In this document: positions 42,407-48,970 of the stretch, piece by piece
Numbering within the stretch: position 1 is the first letter of the stretch
Layout of the letters: the number at the start of each line of letters is the position of its first letter
Virus record (IMG/VR): IMGVR_UViG_3300047168_000120
Span: 1 to 64,000 of that record
Reading direction: 5' to 3' (one strand)
DNA from: a virus
Length of the DNA: 64,000 nucleotides
The notes under the pieces: model-generated
The model's input: the letters and a program-made list of their open reading frames with translations, nothing else
Told to the model about the DNA's origin: nothing
The model's database searches: none
Position numbers and translations under genes: made by a program

Positions 42407-42929
42407 AGCCGGCCGGCAGCCCATACAGCCGCGGGAACGGGAGCGCCTTTACCGGCACCTGGCGGCTCCGTAATACGGCATCGAAATCCTCAATCGAATA
42501 AACGACCACGTGAAGATGGGCCAGGCGAACAGCAGCGTCCCGGAATATGCGTTGCGGGCGTGATAATCGCCCTGCCTTTCGGTCCGGCGTCAGTCCCGGT
42601 ATTCCGGCCAGCTCCGGGACCTTCACTTCGATCAGCGTCGTAGCAGCGCCATCGGTGAGTAGGATCAGGTCGACAGCCCCCGGCAGAACGCCCTGCCCGG
42701 CCGGCACCAGGAAAGCCTCGTCTGGCTTGAATCTCTCTACCTCAGCATCCTTTTTCCTCTTACGGCCAGTCAACATGCTGGCCGTGGAAGGGTCCCTCTT
42801 CTCGCCATTCGGCACCGCGAAAAGAATGGCGTCGCCTGGCCGCACCACGGCGGCGAAATAGGCGACGATCGAGGCCTGGAGGTCTCGCTCGGGATGCGCC
42901 CTTGGAGAGGTCAGCTTGAAGGGTTTCAT
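42393..42929 (-). CDS. VRR-NUC nuclease
   Basis: 178 residues. The core VPNGEKRD, GVLPGAVDLILL, TTLIEVKVP fits a PD-(D/E)xK site (Asp in GAVDL, Glu-x-Lys in IEVKV), and LSRPQRIFRDAAVRLAHLHVVVYS completes the VRR-NUC domain. Such nucleases cut branched DNA in phages. It is the likely nuclease for recombination with RecT. Convergent with the replication operon. Confidence 0.85.
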   Translation of the reverse strand: MKPFKLTSPRAHPERDLQASIVAYFAAVVRPGDAILFAVPNGEKRDPSTASMLTGRKRKKDAEVERFKPDEAFLVPAGQGVLPGAVDLILLTDGAATTLIEVKVPELAGIPGLTPDRKAGRLSRPQRIFRDAAVRLAHLHVVVYSIEDFDAVLRSRQVPVKALPFPRLYGLPAGFKPG

Positions 42930-42961
42930 ACGGGGCGACCACCTGGGGTCGTGCCGATTTT

Positions 42962-42995
42962 CCTCAATAAACTTCTGGTTTTATTGAGGGTTTTT
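42962..42995 (+). terminator. Hairpin with T-tract
   Basis: CCTCAATAAA pairs with TTTATTGAGG around an 8-nt loop, followed by GTTTTTC on the + strand. It probably stops rightward transcripts that run past the replication genes. Confidence 0.6.
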
Positions 42996-43068
42996 CGCTG
43001 TAACGAATGTGTGAAATTCCGTTCATATTTTAGACAATAACATTGCAAAGAAGGTATTTTAACGCCTA

Positions 43069-43383
43069 TTAAGAATTCGCAACACATTTTGGTGTTACTT
43101 TTGGTATGTCTTTTGAGGTGGAACTTATGTGCGGCTCTGCGTTCTGGTTCAGGTCTTTTTTCGGAGCGGCGCGGAGTTTAACCCCAGGGTTTTTTTCAAG
43201 GTAATCCAATGTTTTCTGAACGGCGCGCAACGTGGTTATCGATGGCTCCCAGCCTGGCTTTAACATGCCTTGCAGCGTGTTCGGGTGCAGCCCAGATTTT
43301 ATGGCGATTCCTCGAATCGGTTGGCCGCTTCCCTTTACCTGCTTCACGACATGGACGATCAGCTTATCGATATCTTGCGTCAT
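43069..43383 (-). CDS. Cro-like HTH protein
   Basis: 104 residues from ATG at 43383. IRGIAIKSGLHPNTLQGMLKPGWEPSITTLRAVQKTLDYL is a clear helix-turn-helix. The C-terminal tail is polar. Divergent from the repressor and preceded by a promoter with an operator palindrome, as for cro. The predicted transcription start is at or next to the ATG, so the mRNA may be leaderless. A further operator-like palindrome lies in its last codons. Confidence 0.75.
   Translation of the reverse strand: MTQDIDKLIVHVVKQVKGSGQPIRGIAIKSGLHPNTLQGMLKPGWEPSITTLRAVQKTLDYLEKNPGVKLRAAPKKDLNQNAEPHISSTSKDIPKVTPKCVANS
43081..43096. promoter_or_regulatory. Intragenic operator-like palindrome
   Basis: AACACATTTTGGTGTT within the 3' end of the Cro-like gene. 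No promoter boxes around it. Confidence 0.45.
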
Positions 43384-43390
43384 CGCGCGA

Positions 43391-43419
43391 ATCAAAACAC
43401 ATTAGGTTGTGTTTTTCAA
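43391..43419 (-). promoter_or_regulatory. Promoter and operator of the Cro-like gene
   Basis: - strand TTGAAA, 17-nt spacer AACACAACCTAATGTGT, TTTGAT. The palindrome core with flanks spans 43394-43415. Confidence 0.7.
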
Positions 43420-43437
43420 TAGTTTTGCCTTCAAATT

Positions 43438-43456
43438 CACAACATAATGGTGTGTC
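43438..43456 (+). promoter_or_regulatory. Second operator and -10 of the repressor gene
   Basis: Imperfect palindrome CACAACATAATGGTGTG covering a -10-like CATAAT and the first codons of the repressor. Self-repression or self-activation by the bound repressor is likely. Confidence 0.5.
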
Positions 43457-44157
43457 GCGTGTCTGATGTCGAGTCGTCCGCTGAAAAGCGCCGTGTGGCC
43501 CTCAAAAAGGTCCTCAATGAGCGCGGCATCAATCCAACTGACCTTGCCAGCATGTGCGGGTGGGGCACGCCCAACGTGATCTATAATTTCTTTGCGGGCC
43601 GCACCACCCAGCTCTCAACTCAAAAATATGAGGAAATCTGTAAGGCTCTGCCAGGCATTACGGTTTCTGATCTTACGGGCGGCACTGTAAAAAAAACCGC
43701 GCCTCAGGTTCTGGTGAAAACAGAGTGCCGGGCCGGTTATTTGAGGGACACGTTCTCGCTGCCGGCCTCTAAAATTCGCGAGCTTCCATTGCCTGTGGAT
43801 GACGCTGCTCGCGTCGCCGGCGCTTATGCCGCTGTCGTGCGCCATCCGGGCGCCGAATCGATCTATCCGGAAGGGTCCTTACTGCTTTGCATCCCGGTCG
43901 ACAGGTTTGAAGGCGAAATTACAAGGGGTCGCCGTCTCCTCGTGGAGCGTCTTGTGGACACCAAATTGGAAGTCACGGTACGCGAGGTTCAGGAAGACGC
44001 AGAAGGCCGATTCTGGCTCTCCCAAAGGTCCACTGACCCGAGGTTTTCCGACGCTGTAAAATTGCCGCAGCAGATTTCAGGAAAACCGTGGCGCGAGAAG
44101 GGGGAGAAGTATGCGATTGCCGGCATCGTGATCGGCGCATTCGTCCCCGAACAATAG
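43447..44157 (+). CDS. Phage repressor, S24/LexA-like fold without catalytic dyad
   Basis: 236 residues from the ATG at 43447; a GTG at 43459 is also possible because the predicted -10 overlaps the first ATG. Residues 20-75 form a helix-turn-helix (NPTDLASMCGWGTPNVIYNFFAGRTTQ). The C-terminal domain resembles S24 repressors (ESIYPEGSLLLC, RRLLVERLV), but where the nucleophile Ser and the Lys are expected there are Gly and Arg, so self-cleavage looks impossible. It sits back-to-back with the Cro-like gene between two operators and is the best candidate to bind the AACACAT palindromes. A bidirectional terminator follows. Confidence 0.8.
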   Translation: MVCRVSDVESSAEKRRVALKKVLNERGINPTDLASMCGWGTPNVIYNFFAGRTTQLSTQKYEEICKALPGITVSDLTGGTVKKTAPQVLVKTECRAGYLRDTFSLPASKIRELPLPVDDAARVAGAYAAVVRHPGAESIYPEGSLLLCIPVDRFEGEITRGRRLLVERLVDTKLEVTVREVQEDAEGRFWLSQRSTDPRFSDAVKLPQQISGKPWREKGEKYAIAGIVIGAFVPEQ

Positions 44158-44161
44158 GCAC

Positions 44162-44198
44162 AAAAAACCCCCGAAGCCGTAACTTCGGGGGTTTTTTT
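44162..44198. terminator. Bidirectional rho-independent terminator
   Basis: 11-bp stem AACCCCCGAAG / CTTCGGGGGTT, 6-nt loop, A-tract before and T-tract after. It serves the repressor and the convergent membrane gene. Confidence 0.88.
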
Positions 44199-44502
44199 AA
44201 GACGCAAGCGCCATTTCTACGCCGGGCAGGAAGGCGACGCCTTGCGCGTTCACCAGGATTGGTTTCGGCGGGGCGGCGAACCAACCCGAGACCGTATCAC
44301 CAACCCAGCTGCACGCGTCGCTGGCGACGTCGTACACAGCCTGGCAAGCTGGCTTGCCGTACTCGTAGACAACGATCACGGCGGCGGCATTCACCGCGGC
44401 TGCGGTAACGACCGCGCCGGCGATCAGCACGTTCTTCGCGGCAGCGCTGGCAACCGCCTCGGCAGCGATTTGCGATGCGGTGTCCAAAAGACGATCGATC
44501 AT
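44197..44502 (-). CDS. Small membrane protein, Ala/Val-rich
   Basis: 101 residues from ATG at 44502, preceded by AAGGAGAAAATCA; longer in-frame starts lie in the hairpin leader. A long hydrophobic stretch (NVLIAGAVVTAAAVNAAAVIVVYEYG) indicates one membrane helix. Function unknown; possibly a prophage membrane protein, as the operon is under operator control. Confidence 0.62.
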   Translation of the reverse strand: MIDRLLDTASQIAAEAVASAAAKNVLIAGAVVTAAAVNAAAVIVVYEYGKPACQAVYDVASDACSWVGDTVSGWFAAPPKPILVNAQGVAFLPGVEMALAS

Positions 44503-44814
44503 TGATTTTCTCCTTGTTTTGATAGCCAGAGGATTCTGGCGGACGACCGGGGAATAAAGTCCCGGCCGGCTTCGGCACGAAATAGGCGTCTCTCCAGGAG
44601 AGCTCGACACTCAGAATTTTCGATTTTGGTAGAAGATAATTGAGCTCGATCCTGGATCGACCTGTTTATCAAACTGGAATTGCTTCCAGTGACCCCGTAG
44701 GGGTTGCAAACAAAGGATTAACATAACTTATATGGTAGTAGACCATTGAAATTCAAGGTTTTTATTGTTTTCAGGAATATTTTTGGGAATATTTTGCGTC
44801 GATTTTGTCAGTTT
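44503..44814 (-). repeat. Two-hairpin leaders, apparently without an intact gene
   Basis: Contains AACCCCTACGGGGT plus CTGGAAGCAATTCCAG, and GGGACTTTATTCCCC plus CCAGAATCCTCTGG, then AAGGAGAAAATCAATG. The first pair precedes no recognisable start; a 25-codon reading frame is the only candidate. Looks like a cassette whose gene decayed. Confidence 0.55.
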
Positions 44815-45072
44815 TTACGCATCTTTTTCGGCGAGGTCCAAGGCAAGAATATCATCAGCGAGAGCCATTTTGGCGGTCACGATGCGGCCGCCGAATCCGA
44901 CAACGTCGGCGATCTCAGCCAGGCGCCTGGTAATCTTCCTGTGTTCCCTGCCGGCTGATGCTGCGTTGGGATCTCCGGCTCGCACGATCCTTGCAAGATC
45001 GGTCTGTTTGGCACGGTAGGAATCGATGAGAATTATCGCTTCCTCTCGCGTAATTTCCAAATATTTTGGCAT
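44815..45072 (-). CDS. Small helical hypothetical protein
   Basis: 85 residues from ATG at 45072 (a GTG five codons upstream is an alternative; neither has a strong SD). Starts MPKYLEITREEAIILIDSY; helical, Ala/Arg-rich. No family recognised. Confidence 0.58.
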   Translation of the reverse strand: MPKYLEITREEAIILIDSYRAKQTDLARIVRAGDPNAASAGREHRKITRRLAEIADVVGFGGRIVTAKMALADDILALDLAEKDA

Positions 45073-45124
45073 TATCGATTTAATCACGCTGGATATTGTC
45101 CAGCAACCCCCGCAGGGGTTTCGT

Positions 45125-45886
45125 TTAGGCCGCCTTGCTCTTGCCCGGCATTTCTGCCGGTGGCGGCGCCGCGAGATCGGGGCGCTTCAGGTGATACGCC
45201 AGCCAGTTCGGATGGCTAAAGGAGCGAGGCCTGCTCATGGGCATGAGAAGCCCTACGGCATCCACGTTCCCGAAGCTGGTCCGGAAATGGGCTGGCCCAC
45301 TATTGTCGCAGATTTCGATGTTGATACCGGCTCCTTTTGTCTCGCCCAGGATCTCCGCGAATTGACCGATGCGCTGCAGCAGCGAGGAGCTAAACACCGC
45401 CCCGCTCCGCTCTTCACCGATCTTCTTGAAGAGCCTCGAGAAGTCAGGAAACGTCCCGTCGATCGCGGCATTGCGGCCGATCTGCTCACAATTTGGGCTA
45501 TCCCATTCCAACTCAGCCACTTCCTGAGCCGTAAGCTTCGTGCCGGCATGGAACGCCAACCTGAATTCAGGTGCCGTTTCCTTACCGTGTTGCTCGTAGC
45601 GCAGCCATTTGGACGTGAAGTTTTTGGACTTCGACTCCTTTGCCTTGATCTCGGCCGCGAATTCCTTGATGCGCCAGATCTGCGACGCCCCGGCGCAATG
45701 CGCGTCCGGGTCGTAGACGGACACCAGGAGGTGACCATCGGTGGCCGTCATAACCGCGCCACCTTCCTCATGCGGCTGGATGTAAATGCCGCCCAAGTAA
45801 TAGCGCGTTTCCTCGGTCGACACGATTTTCATCAGCGCCTGCATGTGGCGCGGTCGAACGACAGCGATTGAATTTTGATTGGTCAT
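45125..45886 (-). CDS. DNA sliding-clamp-like protein
   Basis: 253 residues from ATG at 45886 after AAAGGGAATTTT. YYLGGIYIQPHEEGGAVMTATDGHLLVSVYD is the LxGIxI...ATDGxRL pattern of bacterial DnaN domains, and the C-terminal SFGNVDAVGLLMPMSRP resembles the end of a clamp. Length allows about two of the three clamp domains. It may replace or compete with the host clamp. The leader contains three hairpins. Confidence 0.7.
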   Translation of the reverse strand: MTNQNSIAVVRPRHMQALMKIVSTEETRYYLGGIYIQPHEEGGAVMTATDGHLLVSVYDPDAHCAGASQIWRIKEFAAEIKAKESKSKNFTSKWLRYEQHGKETAPEFRLAFHAGTKLTAQEVAELEWDSPNCEQIGRNAAIDGTFPDFSRLFKKIGEERSGAVFSSSLLQRIGQFAEILGETKGAGINIEICDNSGPAHFRTSFGNVDAVGLLMPMSRPRSFSHPNWLAYHLKRPDLAAPPPAEMPGKSKAA

Positions 45887-46012
45887 AAAATTCCCTTTCG
45901 GCCCCCAGAGTGGGGGGCTGATCACCCTGCCGGTTGATCCGGCAGGAAGGGAGGGTGGCGCCGGCGCGCGGCCGGCGCCGATCTAGCGCTTATGGTTTTA
46001 GGGTCTCAGGGA
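45887..46012 (-). repeat. Three-hairpin leader of the clamp-like gene
   Basis: On the - strand: GGCGCCGGC with GCCGGCGCC, CCTGCCGG with CCGGCAGG, and CCCCC with GGGGG, then AAAGGGAATTTTATG. It extends the hairpin-leader theme of the 31-38 kb cluster. Confidence 0.6.
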
Positions 46013-46027
46013 GCGCTGGGCGCTAGA

Positions 46028-46267
46028 TTAGGCGGCGAGCTCGAAGCGGCGCTCCGCCGCGGCGCGGGCGGCATAGGTTTGCACGATCCCGTTTTGGTCT
46101 AGTGACGAGCCATCAAGATAGACGCGGACCCAAGCCCGGCCGTCTTCCGTCTCGAAAGTATCCCGGGTCGCCGGTTCATCGACAAGCATCTCCGGCGCTG
46201 CTTCACCAGCGACGTCGGGTGCCCAAATACCTGCGTTGTTGTCGCGAACGCACTGTGCGATGCACAC
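46028..46267 (-). CDS. Small early protein under a repressed promoter
   Basis: 79 residues from a GTG at 46267 eight bases after GGAG; a GTG at 46303 would overlap the operator and is less likely. FETEDGRAWVRVYLDGSSLDQNGIVQTY is a beta-rich core. No family recognised. Confidence 0.6.
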   Translation of the reverse strand: MCIAQCVRDNNAGIWAPDVAGEAAPEMLVDEPATRDTFETEDGRAWVRVYLDGSSLDQNGIVQTYAARAAAERRFELAA

Positions 46268-46298
46268 GGCTGAATCTCCGAATAATATTCTTCTGCGT

Positions 46299-46319
46299 AA
46301 CACATTTATGTGTGTTTTT
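46299..46319 (-). promoter_or_regulatory. - strand promoter with operator
   Basis: TTGCAA, spacer AAACACACATAAATGTG, TTACGC. It drives 46028-46267. Confidence 0.6.
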
Positions 46320-46322
46320 GCA

Positions 46323-46360
46323 AGAAAAAACCCCGCTTCTTCGCAGAAACGGGGATTTTT
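46323..46360 (-). terminator. Rho-independent terminator
   Basis: - strand CCCCG / CGGGG stem with a loop of about 14 nt and TTTTTTC tail, right after the stop of the small membrane gene. Confidence 0.75.
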
Positions 46361-46534
46361 TTATCGGATCATCCGCGCAACCATGCCGAAACCAAGACTG
46401 GAAGCCGCAAGATAAACGACCGTTCCGCCGGTTTGAAACATGAAGGATGCGTGGATCAGACCATAGGCCCATATGGCGGCACCGGTGCAAAGTCCGATTC
46501 CGAATAGACCGCTCAATGCGATTTGCTTCAGCAT
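46361..46534 (-). CDS. Small membrane protein
   Basis: 57 residues, ATG after AAAGGGATAAAC. Two hydrophobic segments (ALSGLFGIGLCTGAAIWAYG and VVYLAASSLGFGMVAR) with a Gly-rich interface. Closed by a terminator, so a complete gene. Function unknown. Confidence 0.62.
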   Translation of the reverse strand: MLKQIALSGLFGIGLCTGAAIWAYGLIHASFMFQTGGTVVYLAASSLGFGMVARMIR

Positions 46535-46630
46535 GTTTATCCCTTTCTGCCCATGTGTGTGGACTGATTTTCACCCCGAGCTGTGCCCGGGAAGGGTTGG
46601 CCGGGACGCTGTTAAACGTCCCGGCCTGGA
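46535..46630 (-). repeat. Hairpin leader with stop codon in stem loop
   Basis: GGCCGGGACG pairs with CGTCCCGGCC around a loop holding the TAA of the upstream gene; a second stem CCCGGGCACAGCTCGGG follows, then an SD. Same plan as the 31-38 kb cassettes. Confidence 0.62.
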
Positions 46631-46911
46631 TTGGCGTACATTTCCTGTAGTGCCAGCTGTTGAGAAGCGGCACTCAGAATTCCGTATGCGCCGCCGGCGC
46701 TCAGAATGATCGCGCCAGGCGGTACTTCGGCGCGTGGCAGATCGTTGATTCGATCAAGGAACCGCCAGCACTGCTCCTGAGCAGCGCACAGCTGGAACGC
46801 TGCGCGGCGCTGCACGATCAGCCCTTCGTAAAGCACTGGCTCGCTGAGCCAGGCCAACATGGCGGTATCCTCTTCTGAGTCGTCCGGAGCCGCGAGGATT
46901 TGATCCTTCAT
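46612..46911 (-). CDS. Small early protein
   Basis: 99 residues, ATG after ACGGAGAACGCT; the longer frame start lies in the operator. Starts MKDQILAAPDDSEEDTAML; central helix RRAAFQLCAAQEQCWRFL; Gly-rich C-terminal part. No family recognised. Confidence 0.62.
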   Translation of the reverse strand: MKDQILAAPDDSEEDTAMLAWLSEPVLYEGLIVQRRAAFQLCAAQEQCWRFLDRINDLPRAEVPPGAIILSAGGAYGILSAASQQLALQEMYANPGRDV

Positions 46912-46930
46912 AGCGTTCTCCGTTAAGTTG

Positions 46931-46958
46931 TTGAAACACATAAGAATGTGTGTCATTC
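46931..46958. promoter_or_regulatory. Operator with + strand promoter
   Basis: + strand TTGAAA, spacer CACATAAGAATGTGTGT, CATTCT. The palindrome AAACACATAAGAATGTGTGT also covers the leader of the divergent 46612-46911 gene. It may serve the terminase operon. Confidence 0.55.
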
Positions 46959-47035
46959 TCGTACTCAGAATATGGGTCTTATTTGATTTATTTCAATACT
47001 TTGCGGGAACAAAATAACCCATGGCGTCAAGTTGA

Positions 47036-47950
47036 ATGGCCACAAAAAAGAAATCGCGGAATGCTCTCAATGTGGAAGCTGCGATGCAGCGCTTGTGGGC
47101 GGAAATCCGAGAGGAATTTGAGACCACCGATATAGGGCTGCGCGCCCTGGCGAAGAAATACGGGATCAAGAGCCATGCTACGATCAAGCGCCGCGTCGAC
47201 AGCGAAAACTGGCGCCGCGACGTTCCCTCGGTAGCGGCTCATATCGCGACCCAAAACGTCCTGCAGAGCCTGGAAAATGAACCGGCGCTGGGTGGTTCGC
47301 AAGGCGGTTCATCCCCGCCGGTTGAGCAACCACCAGAATCTCAGAATCATGCAGAAAAAATCGGAGAAACTGTAAAATCGGAAGTGGTTGAAAAGGGTGG
47401 TTCGCAAGGCGGTTCCTCGCCACCCTTCAAACCGACTTCCCTGGCCATTTCGGAGCAGGTTGGCGCCATCAGGGCGGCCCGGCGAATGGCCACGGCGCAG
47501 GAGCAGCAGTTGCTGCGCGAAATCGAGCTCGCCAACGCGACGATTGGCATTTCCGCCAGCATGATCCAGATGCTGAACACGGCGATCACCACTGAGGACC
47601 CCGCCGAGGCCACGAAAATTATATCCAGGTTCAAGGCGCTCGGCGGCAAGATGGAAAGCTTCAGTAGCTTGCTCAAAGCCGCATTGGCGGGTGTCGAAAA
47701 GGGCGTGGCGATGCGGCGTAAGGCCCTCGGCATGGAACCCCGCGGCGGCATTCCTGCGCCAGGCGCCGGCGCCGCTGGGCAGGCAGAGCTGCCGGAGCAG
47801 GTTCAGCAGATGCTCCCTGCCCTTTCCACTGAGCAGCTCATGGAGCTGCGCCGCACGGCGGCGATGCTCAACGAGAAAATGCGCTTGGCGCAGCCTCAGG
47901 CCCATATTACGATTGACGCAGAAATTGCAGAAGCGGCAATAAACTCGTAA
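47036..47950 (+). CDS. terS: Terminase small subunit-like protein
   Basis: 304 residues. N-terminal helix-turn-helix (TTDIGLRALAKKYGIKSHATIKRRVDSENWRRDV) as in DNA-recognising small terminases, then a linker with two copies of GGSQGGSSPP encoded by near-identical DNA, a helical oligomerisation region, and a Gly/Ala/Pro C-terminal part. First gene of the packaging block, 5.5 kb before the large subunit. The call rests on the HTH-plus-helix design and position. Confidence 0.7.
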   Translation: MATKKKSRNALNVEAAMQRLWAEIREEFETTDIGLRALAKKYGIKSHATIKRRVDSENWRRDVPSVAAHIATQNVLQSLENEPALGGSQGGSSPPVEQPPESQNHAEKIGETVKSEVVEKGGSQGGSSPPFKPTSLAISEQVGAIRAARRMATAQEQQLLREIELANATIGISASMIQMLNTAITTEDPAEATKIISRFKALGGKMESFSSLLKAALAGVEKGVAMRRKALGMEPRGGIPAPGAGAAGQAELPEQVQQMLPALSTEQLMELRRTAAMLNEKMRLAQPQAHITIDAEIAEAAINS

Positions 47951-47958
47951 ATTTCCGG

Positions 47959-47987
47959 TTGCAAAACACATCTTAATGTGTTTTTCT
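47959..47987 (+). promoter_or_regulatory. + strand promoter with near-perfect operator
   Basis: TTGCAA, spacer AACACATCTTAATGTGT, TTTTCT. The same sequence as the - strand promoter at 27781. Predicted transcription start coincides with the ATG at 47995, so the mRNA would be leaderless. Confidence 0.72.
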
Positions 47988-47994
47988 TTTCCAC

Positions 47995-48552
47995 ATGGCG
48001 ACAGAAACACATACCGCTGGAAGAATTCAATATCTCCCGCCGCGCGCGCCGAGTGAGCGCCAGAGCCTGCGGGAATTCGTCGACAAAATCGCTTCACGCT
48101 GCGAGACGCCGGAGGGCGCCGAAACGCTGGCGATGGAAGAATTGCTGCTCAAGCCAGACTTGGCGGATGAAGCCATGCGTCTTGGTCTGCGCCAGATGAT
48201 CGGCGAAATGCGTACCAGGTTGCGGACTTCTATGGTGAAGGCCAGGCGGGGGGAATGGCGCGCGGAAAAAAATGCGCCGCGCGGCTTCGCCGGCGCCGCG
48301 GCGGCCCGGGCATCCTTCTATAACTGGCCCCTACCGAATTCGGCGGTCGTTCTAGGCGATGCGACTGTCGCGGACCTAGAGGCCGCGGCGGCTTTCCATG
48401 ATGTTCACCGGGACGCGCACGCCAGCCGCGGGGGCGCCTACCGGCAGATCGCCGCGCTTCTGACGCGAGCCACCTCGAACCAAGATGTTCCGGTACGGAA
48501 AATCGTTGCCGAAGGCGAGTTGGCGCGCATTTTGGCTGGAACCCCCGCTTGA
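47995..48552 (+). CDS. Hypothetical protein of the packaging region
   Basis: 185 residues. The ATG lies about eight bases after the -10 of the operator promoter, with no SD. Alpha-helical, Arg/Ala-rich; LRQMIGEMRTRLRTSMVKARRGEWRAE may bind nucleic acid. No family recognised. Confidence 0.62.
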   Translation: MATETHTAGRIQYLPPRAPSERQSLREFVDKIASRCETPEGAETLAMEELLLKPDLADEAMRLGLRQMIGEMRTRLRTSMVKARRGEWRAEKNAPRGFAGAAAARASFYNWPLPNSAVVLGDATVADLEAAAAFHDVHRDAHASRGGAYRQIAALLTRATSNQDVPVRKIVAEGELARILAGTPA

Positions 48553-48949
48553 ATCCGGTCCAAAAGGCCGGGCTGCCGGCCGTTACGCGCTTGCTACCCA
48601 AAATGCCGGTGCCGGCAGCAAACCAACGCCGGCTTCGGCCGGCCCGCGCGGCCCGTTATAGTTTGCCATCCGATAGCAAGATGCCGCGCGGTTTAAATTC
48701 GGCCCGTTCTCATTCATTCCCGGCCTGTGTTTTAGTGATGCCCCAGGAGATCGAGCCGGGGGAATGCGAGGGGTCGAGCCTGCGGCCGAAAAGGGAGTGT
48801 TTTCCCCAAGCTGCAATGCCGCAGGTATTTTTCAGCTCAGCGGGCCATCAAATCGACGACAACCGCAGATGCCTTGCCACACTGCGCTGCGGGGGCGCGG
48901 CCAACACCCAGGCGCCTTCCATCAGCATCGCGCCGCGCCCCGTTTTTTT
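48553..48949 (+). ncRNA. Structured region, candidate RNA upstream of the IS110-like gene
   Basis: About 400 nt without a convincing gene. Stems visible: 48566-48571/48576-48581; a perfect GCCGGC-TTCG-GCCGGC hairpin (48628-48643); 48779-48786/48818-48825 with an inner GGGA/TCCC; and a final 10-bp stem followed by seven Ts. An open frame across it (TTG start, Arg/Pro/Ser-rich) has no SD and no protein-like character. Could be a long leader, an attenuator or a separate RNA. Confidence 0.42.
48892..48949 (+). terminator. Rho-independent terminator or attenuator before the IS110-like gene
   Basis: GGGGCGCGGC (48892-48901) pairs with GCCGCGCCCC (48932-48941) around a 30-nt loop, followed by GTTTTTTT. 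It ends 21 nt before the ATG at 48971. Confidence 0.7.
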
Positions 48950-48970
48950 CCCAGCCCAAGGATCCATGAA

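Noticed and set aside
42931-42942. Further GGCGACCA-like site near the nuclease gene start
   Set aside because: Wrong orientation for the adjacent - strand gene and a mismatch at the last A; probably chance.
44746-44958. 70-codon + strand frame with an AT-rich hydrophobic start
   Set aside because: Antisense to the 44815 gene for most of its length and without a ribosome site.
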